This document shows positions 23,390-33,790 of a stretch of 64,000 nt of DNA, piece after piece. The notes beneath the pieces are model-generated. The model was given only the letters and a program-made list of their open reading frames with translations. It was not told the origin of the DNA and did not search any database. The stretch lies in the NCBI RefSeq assembly GCF_030272615.1, contig NC_081412.1, positions 544,904,370 to 544,968,369 on the forward strand. Direction: 5' to 3'. Both the position numbers and the translations under genes were made by a program. The stretch's first letter is position 1. Each line of letters begins with the position of its first letter. This DNA is from Cryptomeria japonica. Lineage: Eukaryota; Streptophyta; Pinopsida; Cupressales; Cupressaceae.

Positions 23390-26300
23390 GCTGAAAAGCC
23401 ACGATGCTTGGTGACAATGTATACCCTCATATAAATGAGGGAACTTTTGTAACAATAAGGATCATTAGAGAAGAAGTAGAATATAGCCTCAGGAATTAAA
23501 GTCACACTCAAGTATATCATCCAAAATGCCATAGTATCAATTTTTAGACTGTTGAGGATGAATGTCATTTCTCGATGAAATATTTGTCACCTCAAAGACT
23601 GCAGTGATGCCAAAATCACAAGTTTTCTTCGTGTCATCCAACTTTTTTATGCGAAATTTATGACCATTGCAGCACATAGCGTTGTGGTGTTTGACCTGCT
23701 ATATGTCAAACATGTAAAATTTATTGCATTGTGAGTTGATAAACATATGGGTGATTAATAAATTTATACGTACCTGTTTATCTCTTAAACCATATGCTAA
23801 ATCAATTTCCCTTTGCGTAACATTGGAATCTCCATTACGATGTGCTTCTTTAACCAATAAAGCCACGCCTTCCCATGTTAACGTGCATCCAGAATGTTGA
23901 CAACATTCAATCCATACCGTCATCCAATCAAGATTGTTTGCAATATACAAATGTAGTGCATCCCACTCTCGACCAGCTATACAAAAAATAAATAGACGTC
24001 TTACAATCGATTTATTTTGAAGATTAAGAATTAATTAACTAAAATAATATCTTATAATTACCTCTCACTTTCCTCAATCTACCTTTCCCTGTCAAGTACT
24101 CCCCTTCGAATTTGTTAATGGTGTTGGGATCCCAAATGCGATCCACGTGGATCTTTGTTGCAAACTTAGGAAGATATTCAGAAATGTACACCATAGTCTG
24201 GTATACCATATATCCCTCCACCATAGAACCCTCAGGATGTGCTCTTTGTCGAACCAAAGCCTTCAAAAATTTCAAGTGCCTCTCAACCATCCACATTGAC
24301 CTAGTGTGTACAGGTCCACACAATTCAATCTCCTCAACTTGGTGTATGAGGTAGTGTTCTTGTGCATTGAAAAAAGCTGGAGGTAGACACTTTTGCATTT
24401 CACACATTAAATGAGGAATTTTTCTCTTCCAATATTTTATATCCTCTTTATTGATTTCTTTACATGACAACCACCTACAAGGTATTCAAGACGCAAAAAA
24501 ATATATTACATAAGAAGTAAAACAAATCGCAAATATAATATCTATACAACGAACTAAACAAATATCACTACTTACCTCATGTATTTTCCAAGATCATATA
24601 TGACTTGCTTGACATTATTGTCAAATTCATCTGGGAGAGATAGAGGTAGAACATACTGCAACAATTATAAAATTATCTTTTCATTTTTTTGTAACATAAT
24701 GAAAAGTATGTACGTACGCACAGTACTTAAATACATACTAAAAACACAAGAACATGAATTACCTTAATGAAGGTATGCCAATCATGTGTTTTCATCCCTG
24801 GCCCAAATTCACTTTTCTTTGATATGAGATTGTTTATGTTCATAGCACATCCTGTGGGAAATCAAATTTTTCATATGACTTCTTTTATAGCATTGCTTTG
24901 CTGGTTCGTTAATAACCAAGGAAGCTCACTTATATTAATTTGGTCTCCATGAATATTTGATTGAATGACATTTATAATTGCATGATTGGAATCCTAAATG
25001 TCACTACATATTTTGATAATTCTTTCTTTGTCACGCCTTCCATTCAATATTTTCCATACTGTCTCTGTTATATTCTTTCCAACATGCATACTATCAAACA
25101 AATGAACAATTTGTAACTGCTCGTAGTAGGGAAACCTACTAAATTTCTGGGGATAACTTTTTATTCTCTTAGGAAGGTGGTCTTTTATGCCTTCACGACC
25201 TTCATCATCATCAATCACATCATCAGTAAACAAAACAAAATAGAAAAGATGTTTTATGACAAACCAATAGATGGAATGGCATTACCTTGACAATTAATTC
25301 TATTATATTCCAACTTTCACAGGTGAGGTGTCATTATTCATGGCTTTGATGTATTCTCTTCTTTCCCATTGAAAATATGTTTTTCAGTATTTTGATACTT
25401 ATGATTTTTGTGGAGAAAGTGCCTATACTCATCAAACACCTACTTTCATAAACTTTTTGAATGACGAGATTTCATCTTTCGACCACAAATAGGACATGCA
25501 AATTTTCCTTTTGTTTGAAGACCTAAAAGATAATATATAATTGGATTAAATATGATAATTTTTTGAATTATAATGTTCATGCACAACTTAAACACTATAA
25601 CATACCACAAAAATGTGTTAGCCCCAGGGCATTGCATATTGTCCATAGAAGCATCGCATGGAATTGAAATTGTCTTTGTCCTATTGGTCTAGAGACGTCA
25701 TACATAGTGACACCATTCCATAACTCCAGTAACTCGTCGATAAGAGGCTTGAAATATACATTCATATCTTTAACTTGGTACTTACCTAATCGAATGAACA
25801 AAAACATTACATAATTATTATGACCATTTTACTGCAATATTTATAATTAAATTTAGACGACTATATTTAAATGATAAAATACCTGGAACAATCAATGCCA
25901 ACATTATGTGCTCCCTCTTTATTAACATCCATGGAGGAATGTTATTGTTGATAACAAAAATAGGCCACACTGAGTAAACAAATCTCATCTCTCCAAATGG
26001 ATTGACACCGTCCGCTGCCAATGAAATCCTGAGATTATGAGGTTCTTCTTTAAGTGTGGCCACTTTTCCTCTATGTCCATAAATGCTGAACCATTCATAG
26101 GCATTCGAATAATATCATCTCAACTTCTATTGTGTGCATGGTAATCCATAAATTGTGCCAAGCTAGTGTACTTGAATAATCATTGCATACATGGAATAAT
26201 AGGAATATAGCAAAGAACTTTGCGAGGAACCTTTTTTGTTATTTGATCTGTTTGATATCTATTATTATGACATTCAAGGCATTCAATTCGAAATTCATGT

Positions 26301-27130
26301 TATTTGTGATATATAATATGATCATTGGGACAAGCATCTATTGCTTGATACTCCATTCCAATATCTTTCATAACGATAGATAATTCTCGGTATGAGCGAG
26401 GTAGAATATTTGATGGTGGTAACAAAAACTCACCAATCAATCTACAACATGATTCATAGTTTATTATGACATATATGACATACCTTAACATACTTGATAT
26501 TGTTATGTTGGATAAACCATTCATAACCTTTAATTTCACCAACAACAATACAACGGAGAGAAGAGTTGCCTGCGAGCCTTTGTAAAGGGCCTCAGATGCC
26601 TTCTCAAGTAGAGGGACATCATGAACAACATCAAGATCACCTTCATCATCATAATCAGTTGTGCGAGTCCTAAATGAGTCATGGATCAATGTATTTGTAC
26701 CATCATCTTCAATTGTGTTTTCTAGCTCATGATCATCATCTTCCATGGGATCATAATCTTCAGCTTCGATATTCACACCTCCATGTTCGTCCACTTTGAA
26801 AACAATATTCTCAGGGTTTTGTTGATCCATACTATATGCTCCGGGGTGCTCGAGCTATATAAAATTAATAAACATAAATAATCTATGATCATGATCTCAT
26901 CATCACGTGATTTATTATGTATATAAATTTTCAAAACAATATAATGAGAAACTTACCAATGGATGATAATCATGTCCACCTTCAATGTGACCATACAACC
27001 TACAATATTTCTTCACTGTTTTGATTAGAAGTCTTCTAGTCTTTAACCCCTTACAAATTTTGCATGGACAATAACTTTTTCCATCACCTTTTCTTTTCAA
27101 GTTAGACCACAATCTAGCAATTGTCTACTT
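23390..27130 (-). pseudogene. CACTA transposase, Tnp2/TNPD type, multi-exon and degraded
   Basis: Domains follow the usual order of plant CACTA transposases on the - strand. N-terminal transposase-associated domain with a Cys-rich start (CPCKICKGLKTRRLL, 27112-26920). An acidic linker, then the conserved lead-in ending IDACPNDHIIYHK (26830-26300). The Tnp2 core (RISLAADGVNPFGEMRFVYS, then NNIPPWMLIKREHIMLALIVPG, 26063-25870). MNVYFKPLIDELLELWNGV (25760-25700). A Cys pair plus His segment (CPICGRKMKSRHSKSLRKF, 25500). HLFDSMHVGKNITETVWKIL (25110-25040). A DUF4218-like block with FFNAQEHYLIHQVEEIELCG and RQRAHPEGSMVEGY (24470-24060). Finally a DUF4216-like end (NYYGILDDILECDF, near 23540-23480). 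AT-rich gaps between blocks look like introns. A TGA and a frameshift near 26080-26050, TAG near 24996 and TGA codons near 24870 indicate decay. Confidence 0.85.
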
Positions 27131-27375
27131 ATTTTATTGTTCGTTGATATTGTCTGACATGGTCTTTCTTCATAGGAAAGAAAATAGAAATTATCATCAT
27201 TGAACAAACCAACTTATTGAATTTATATTTCTAGTTTACTTATGGTACATCACAATCTACACTTGGCCTTCAATATTTTCTCCTCCTAACACTGTTTATC
27301 CATTACCTGTCAAGTACAAAATTCTAAAACCCGTGGCTATTAAAATACATAAGATAACATTGTAGCATCTTATAA
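27131..27375. other. Spacer between transposase and CWC22 copy
   Basis: AT-rich, no coding signal. Upstream region of the transposase and downstream region of the CWC22 copy. Confidence 0.35.
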
Positions 27376-30360
27376 TCATCTGTTATAAAACCAAAGCACT
27401 TGGGAGTGATTCTTTTGTTTGTCACAGTCCAGGAAAATGGTGTCTACTGGAGCCTTGAATAATTGACTAGAAAGATTTTTAATTCCTTTTCTTTTTCCTT
27501 CTGATTTTTTCACTGTCACTTCCATCCTCCGAGTCAGATGCCCTCGCCCTTTTCTTTCTTCTTGTTTTTTCATACTCATTGTCATGCTTTGAATTATTTT
27601 TCTTTCTTGGTGACTCCTTATTGCTTTCACTGTTAGTTTCACTCTCAGAATCTGAGTCTGATGTATCAGAATCTGACAAACTTGATGAACTAGAAGAATC
27701 ATCATTAGAGGTAGATTCATCTGACTCAGGAATAGACTTTTGCTGCTGCATTACAAGCCTTGGCATATTCTTCAAATACTCACGTAAACTCTTAGTGATA
27801 CCACCAAGACTAATAGAAGTAAAGAAATTGATAGCAAACCGTGAATTTTTGGGATTGTCCTTTGGAGAAATTGAATTAAAAGACTCCTACATTGTTGGAT
27901 CGTTCAACCTTTCATTAAGCAACAATATACCAAGCTACTCTGCCAACTCCTGTAAGAGAATCTTTATAAAAAGACGGGAAGAGGAAGTAGTATCTTCCTC
28001 TATCTCATGTATATGAGCAAGACAATGCAATGGAAGAGCATCTGTGCCAAGTAAGTGGGCAAAAAACTTTGCAACATTACACAGTTTATTTGTTTCCAGT
28101 CTGTGTATCATAGAATACTGTTGTACAAAACACTTATCAAAAAATTCCTCATAAATTTTATTGATCATACAAAATATTTGCCCAAGAAGACCATAATAAT
28201 GAAGGTGTGGGGTGAACTCACAATACTGGTTCCCACTTTTTGACCAACTTTGACACTTAGATGAACATTTTGCAAAAAACCTTCACTTTCCGACACCTAT
28301 AACTTTTAAATCATTAAGAATTTGAAGATGATGTAAACTAGTGATTTGTAACATCCTTTTTGTAGATTCTAAATATATTTTTTTCAAATTTTTTTGAATA
28401 AAATTTTATTGATTTTTCCATCTCCCTCAAAAGTAGTTTTTTACAGGAAACAACATTTTTTAAGAGTGATGTGCATCCCGAAACATATAAATTTTTTTCT
28501 ATAAATGATAAAAACTTATCTCTTTTAAATTTTGGTTTGTAACATCAATACCCAAGGCATGCAGTTGGTTTGATAGTGATATGTTGAATATTTTTTATCT
28601 TATTAAGTTTTGAAGTCCGACTAATTATAATTTAGATATAGGTGTGTGTTTGAACACATAACTTGCTCTATATATATCAAAATTGAGTTTTATTTTTTTT
28701 GTTAGAAAGAAGACATCAATACCTAGGGCATAGATATTTTTCAGAACTTTTTTGAATTAGTTTGTTATTTTTCCCAATGCATTGAACAAAGAAGTTCATG
28801 TTCGGTGAAAAACCTTCATTCATAAAAAATAAAATAAAAATATATTAATAAACTTAAATATATTAAAAATTATACTATTTGGAAAGCCTATAATAAGGAC
28901 TAAATCCTCAAGAAAACAAAACTTCTAAATGAATTCGTTTGACCCCTCAAAAGCTAATGTAAAGTTGGTTTTTTATCAGCATTTGATAGATGCAAAGGAG
29001 ACTCCATTGCAAGTATGATTTAGAAGTAGAGAGGTTCTATCCAATAAATTTTGATCTAAGAGCCTTTGATCTAACTCTCTTCAATTAATTACTTTAAATG
29101 GGACCTATTAAAGCTTAAATAATTATATTTTCCAAAAAATGTATGATTTCAGCAAAAATCAGGATGTACCAAAAAGTGGGAACCAGCTTTGTGAGTTCAC
29201 CCTGTGTTCTCTCTTGACCAGGTTCAAGCTTGATCTTTAGTAGCTTATGACCAACTTTCTCAAAATTAACACTTGACATGATTGTCAAATAAATTGTACG
29301 TCTTAAATTGACCAAGTTTGTCTCTATCTCATCCTATATTCTCAGTGCTTCCTCACCTTCCTCATCATCATCATCATCATCATCATCTGAATCATCACCT
29401 GAATCATTCTCCCCTTCTGCTTCATCTGAAGAAGCATCTCCGAGGATATCTTTCTTCAATTTTTCATAGGTTGCCTCATGCTCTAAGAAATCAGGATCTG
29501 GCTTGAAAACATCAAAACCAGCTTCTTGATCAAGTTCATCTTCTAGTAAAGCTTCATGTGTTAACTAACCTGGACGCATAGCTGGATGACCCTCGAACTT
29601 AGCTTTGCAAAATGCAAAAAGCCCTTCGATTAAAAACTGTACTCGTTTGTCAATTTCCCCCTCATGGAGAACACCTCTAAATCTTTCAAAAATCCCATAG
29701 AGACCTTTGGGTGAAAGGTCTTGCAACAAAGAACCACATTCTTTCACGATATATACCACAACCTCTACACTATCATCTATGGGGTTCTCTAGTAAAAGGG
29801 TGAGAAGTTCCAAGGCAATGATCTCATGTGCAACTTGTTGATTCACTAAATGAGCTATGAATTTGGCTGCTGCTATCAACATGTGCTTGTCATTGTGTTT
29901 GTATGCCCTCTTAAGCTGCAAAATAATTCTTCGCAAAAGAAGATTGCCAAGTTCAGGAAATTTTCTATTTACCACAGCAACCAACACAACAAAAACATCT
30001 GTAAATCTAGGGGATTTCATACAAGACCTAGAAAATAGACCCCTCCCATGGATGAGATTCTCTACAAACAACTCTAAAATGATGTTCTTGATGTTAGATG
30101 CATTTACCTTGTTTACTAACCCATTGATACTCTTTCGAAGGGCATCCCATGTCATGCACGGGTATTCCACACTACTCTTGTCTTCCACATCTTTCATCAT
30201 TTGAGCCAACTTAAATGGGGGAATGTAAACACCCCCACTTCTTCCAACACCCTTCTCAGCTCCTCTAACAACACCTTCACCATTCCCATTCTGAGATGGA
30301 GCAGACACAACACCAGAAGTTTTCACTTCCACTACCTCTCTATCCCTCTTGTTTCAAAAA
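27376..30360 (-). pseudogene. CWC22: Intronless CWC22 splicing-factor copy captured by the CACTA element
   Basis: CWC22 is a spliceosome component that recruits eIF4A3 to deposit the exon junction complex. The N-terminal MIF4G part is intact from 30332 to 29568: GGVYIPPFKLAQMMKDVEDK, TWDALRKSINGLVNKVNASN, LLRRIILQLKRAYKHNDKHM, HEIIALELLTLLLENP, GEIDKRVQFLIEGLFAFCKA. The MA3 part follows ([28 protein letters not shown]; then [44 protein letters not shown]), then a Ser/Asp/Lys-rich tail (27775-27480). With the 993-bp insertion and its 4-bp duplication removed, one frame runs from 30332 to 27479. It is broken only by TAG at 29565-29567, 29334-29336, 27935-27937 and 27887-27889. No introns are seen, so it derives from spliced RNA or an intronless parent. 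Two in-frame segments are missing (before LTHE, and after EPGQE). A gene copy rather than the working locus. Confidence 0.92.
28210..29202. mobile_element. Non-autonomous inverted-repeat DNA element, 993 bp, inside the CWC22 copy
   Basis: Ends are GGGTGAACTCACAA and, after two mismatched bases, CTGGTTCCCACTTTTTG. The inverted repeat is 33 bp with 31 matches (28210-28242 and 29170-29202). TGTG flanks both sides (28206-28209, 29203-29206). Deleting the element with one TGTG restores the CWC22 reading [16 protein letters not shown] exactly in frame, which proves the boundaries. The interior is AT-rich and non-coding. A 4-bp duplication with GGG ends does not match hAT (8 bp), Mutator (9 bp) or PIF (3 bp), so I leave the superfamily open. 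Confidence 0.88.
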
Positions 30361-31914
30361 GCCCCTTTACCACTTAATTCGTTCTTATTTCTGTACATAA
30401 ACCCATCAAGAAGCATGAGTTTTTGCATATAAGCTCACCCAAATATTTTATAGTTATTTTTCATCAAGATTCCCTTAGGAGCTGGCAGATCCTGCTTCCA
30501 TACTTTAATTCTATTTTCTCAAAGGACAATCCTAAAAATCCATGCATTGGCAAACAACTTTTTACACCTTTGTTCGTTGTGGTGGTGTCATAGAGAGTTT
30601 ACATCAATAAATGAAGAACATGCCAATGCTTTTAATGCAGTAGTAGAAGTCTATCTCTTATTCAATATCTCTAGTGAAACCCCCATGATCTTTTGTTGGA
30701 GTAGAATTTGTTATATTCTAGAAAGGGTCTTGTCCTTTGTTGATGGGATATTCATCTACCTCAAGAAATAACTTTTCTTTTCCCCAACAAGAAGTGGAAC
30801 TAAATGAAGATCTAGCACCATGAAATGAATCCTCAAAAGGATTACTATACTTAGTTTTGGTAGATAATGATTTGGGTAAAATACTAATGTGGCTTTAGGA
30901 AATATTATGTACTAGCTTAGCATACTCTAACAGCTTGAGTGGGACATGCTGCATCCAATTAAGTCTCCATCGGTATCTCTATTGTGTTTATGGATTGAGA
31001 TTCAATGTACTCTTTTTATACATAGATTTTACTTTCAACTGAGGAGGTTTGTATGTACTTACTTGTCTTTTGATTGTATCCCTATTTCAAGAATTTCTTC
31101 TATCAACAAATCATTTGTTGTAAGTTGTACAAGTGGAAGCTTGAACATGCCTTCCATGCTAGCCTTGTTGATACGTTCAACACCATCTTGTGCCACAAAT
31201 CTTTAGAACTCCACTATTTCATTCAAGAGTGAGAAGTAGGGACAATCTAGGACACTTACAAAGGTTTTGCAAGAGAGATAAATAGACCTAAATATTATGG
31301 CTTAATAATTATCAACAGGTAAATAGATAAGAAACTCTCAATATCAAAATGACTTTCTCAATTGTCTTTACTAGAAATGGATAGATCTGCTAATAATGGC
31401 TTTATGACTGTATGTCAACTTTAGACTCAATCCAAGAAGAGCTAGAACTAATATGCGATATCTAGATTTATGATCTATATAATATAACAATCCCATAATT
31501 ATGTTTCCACGCATCTATACCACAACACAAACATCATGCTAGTGTTCAGCCATAGCAATTGATATCCTAATTATAGAATGTGAAATATGCACATAACTAT
31601 GAATAAAGATTAAGAAAAACAAAGAAAGATGCTTATTGCAAACATTAATGACTAATGGACAAGAATTGAATTCATTGTAGATAGTTTTGAATATCAAATT
31701 CACTTATTTGTGTGCATTTAGTAACTCATGTACTTGTGGCCAACCATTTATCTCTTTCATAAATTAAACACTTATTAATAACATTAAATGGCCGAGTAAT
31801 TATGTTTTAGTTGAAATTGAAAATAAAATATTTTATTTCAAGACAACTCACACTATTCCCTATCATATTTTAGACTCTTGGTTTTGTTAGTAGTGGTTTG
31901 ATTTCTTTGGAGCT
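30361..31914. other. Unassigned interior of the CACTA element
   Basis: No recognisable product. Short - strand frames (for example around 31200-31050, reading VAQDGVERINKASMEGMFKL) look protein-like but match nothing I know. They could be remnants of further captured sequence. Confidence 0.25.
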
Positions 31915-32837
31915 AATCATTGCATTTCTTTAGTTACATTTGCCAGCATACTCCCAACCTGTGCCAAAATGGGAGCTTTGGAATAGGGTATGGACATCCA
32001 TCAAAGAATAAAAGATAGAGGAATTTTGTCAAATGTAGTTGCAACTACTCTGTTAGCATGTATGCAAAATTTGGAAGCATAGACAAGGCACAAGAACTGT
32101 TTGACGGATTGCCTCAAAGAAATGTGGTTTCCTGGACTGCAATGATTGTCGGATATGCACAAAATGGATTTGTTGAGAAGGCTTTAGAAAATTTCATTCA
32201 AATGCAATCGACAGGTGTAAAGCCAAATTCAACGACCATTGCTACTATCCTCCCTGCCTATGCCAAAATAGGAGATTTGGAACAGGGTATGGACATTCAT
32301 CGAAGCATAAAGGATAGACGAATTTTGTCAAATGTTTTAGTTGCAACTACCCTAGTAGACATGTATGCAAAATGTGGAAGCATAAACAAGGTACGTGAAC
32401 TATTTGATAGAATGCCTGAAAGAAATGTTGTCTCGTGGACTACAATGATTGCTGGATATGCACAAAATGGATTTTTCAAAAAGGATTTAGACACTTTCAA
32501 GCAAATGAAATTGGAAGGCATAAAGCCAAATTCCACAACCTTTTCTAGCATCCTCCCTGCCTATGCAAAAATGGGAGCTTTGGAACAGGGTATGGACATC
32601 CATCAAAGCATAACGGATAGAGGAATTTTGTTAGGTGTTGTACTTGCAAATGCCTTGCTTGACATGAATGCAAAATGTGGAAACACGGACAAGGCTCATG
32701 AATTGTTTGATATGATGCCACAAAGAGATGTGATCTCATGTGAACAATCAACACGAGCCTATACGGGAGGAAGGGATTGCTGCTACAAAATTGAACGCTC
32801 ACTCCTCGATCATAATTCTATGCTTTTACGAGATTAA
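31915..32837 (+). pseudogene. Captured fragment of a PLS-class pentatricopeptide repeat (PPR) gene
   Basis: PPR proteins bind organellar RNA. The fragment holds repeated units with DMYAKCGSI, ELFDRMPERNVVSWTTMIAG, YAQNGF and PNSTTFSSILPAYAKMGALE, about three P-L-S triplets. The sequence before 32058 extends the same repeats in another phase (SILPTCAKMGALE, TAG at 31983-31985, then GMDIHQRIKDRGILSNVV), so there is one frameshift near 32056. The sister repeats read GAACAGGGT where this one reads GAATAGGGT, showing CAG became TAG. There is no N-terminal targeting region and no E or DYW tail. The frame ends at a TAA after unrelated residues (32835), so this is an internal piece without a functional start or end. 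Confidence 0.88.
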
Positions 32838-32955
32838 ACTAGGGCAATTAACCACCACATGTATATTTTTTGTAACATGAAATTAAAAACTAGGGCAATT
32901 AACCACCAAATGTATATTTTTTGCAACATGAAATTAAAAACTAGGGCAATTTGAA
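32838..32955. repeat. 51-bp tandem repeat
   Basis: ACTAGGGCAATTAACCACCA starts at 32838 and 32889, with a partial third copy at 32940. It marks the junction between the PPR fragment and the right subterminal region. Confidence 0.85.
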
Positions 32956-33280
32956 TCTAGCTCCTGCGTGGGATTGCAAGCAATGCAACAAATGCCTTTG
33001 ATGCGGGTTTGATGTTATTGGGGGTTGAAGTCACCACAAATGCCTATGCGGGAAACTTGCAATACAAATGAATTCCCCTCTTCTTTTATTTAAGTAATCG
33101 CCGTTGTCATCGGAATTATGACGAACTCAAGCACTTTTTTAGAAAAAAGAAAATTCTCATTGCTAATGCCTTCTTTGTCAAAACCAAATGGGAAATTTTC
33201 GTCGGAATTACGACGAATGCAGGTATTTTTTCAAAAAAAATCAAATTTGGCCACAATATACCTTCCGTCAGAAACCTCAG
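32956..33280. repeat. Right subterminal region of the CACTA element
   Basis: Contains two copies of a CGTCGGAATTACGACGAA-like palindrome (TCATCGGAATTATGACGAA near 33107 and TCGTCGGAATTACGACGAA near 33199) and CCGTCAGAAAC near 33264. Related GACGGCAGTTTGTCAGA text lies just inside the left end. Such subterminal motifs are usual binding sites for the element's own protein; the binding here is inferred. Confidence 0.55.
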
Positions 33281-33308
33281 TCAGAAATCTAGTCCAAATG
33301 TATTAGTG
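33281..33308 (-). repeat. CACTA right terminal inverted repeat
   Basis: Ends TATTAGTG and is followed by TAT, the same triplet as at the left flank. Confidence 0.9.
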
Positions 33309-33607
33309 TATAATTATACGAATATATATATATACATCGTATATATATATAATATACCTATAATCACATTACAATCAATATATATATATATATAAAACAC
33401 ATGAATTAACTTTCACCGTATTAAAATAATATTAAATAATAGAATGCCCATAATAGAAAAACCTATATATATACATATATCATATATTTAATACATTAAT
33501 TTAAAAATCAACTTTAATAGCCTGCACAGAATTCCAAAACACCATATTTTGGACTGCACGAAATAACCCTGGGAAAGCAGATATAATTATTACCTCTACT
33601 ATGCACG

Positions 33608-33790
33608 ATAGCCCATGCTACCACTAGTAGCACATGCTACCACCGGTAGCCCATGCTACTGCCGGTAGCACATTCTACCACTGGTAGTAGGTGCTACCAC
33701 ACGATAGCACTGCTACTGCTAGTAGCATACTACCGTCGGTAGTACTACTACCGTACAGTAGCCGTACTATCATTGGTAGTGGCTACCGAT
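33608..33790. repeat. Cluster of short palindromes built on CTACC..GGTAG
   Basis: Roughly ten units of about 20 bp. Most contain an inverted repeat of the type GCTACCACCGGTAGC or CTACCACTAGTAG, joined by CATG or ACATT linkers (GCTACCACTAGTAGCACATG). Later units drift (GGTAGTACTACTACC). No protein frame is involved. Confidence 0.85.

Larger units (their letters stand above)
18723..33308. mobile_element. CACTA (En/Spm) DNA transposon, 14.6 kb, carrying host gene copies
   Basis: The ends are CACTAGTACATTCGGA at 18723 and, on the other strand, CACTAATACATTTGGA from 33308. Inverted-repeat similarity extends 28 bp with five mismatches, closing with GATTTCTGAC on both sides. A TAT triplet flanks both ends (18720-18722 and 33309-33311), the 3-bp duplication expected for this superfamily; the left flank is a TA repeat, so chance is possible there. 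Inside are, in order, subterminal tandem repeats, an uncharacterised + strand reading frame, a - strand Tnp2-type transposase, a - strand CWC22 copy, an unassigned stretch, a + strand PPR fragment and a right subterminal region. The Tnp2 homology confirms the superfamily. The coding parts carry stops, so this copy is probably immobile unless helped in trans. Confidence 0.9.

Noticed and set aside
29318-29506. His-rich small protein on the + strand
   Set aside because: It is the antisense of the Asp/Glu-rich CWC22 linker (GAT/GAA repeats).
33608-33790. CRISPR-like array
   Set aside because: Units have no unique spacers; the repeats are contiguous degenerate palindromes, and the DNA is plant nuclear sequence.
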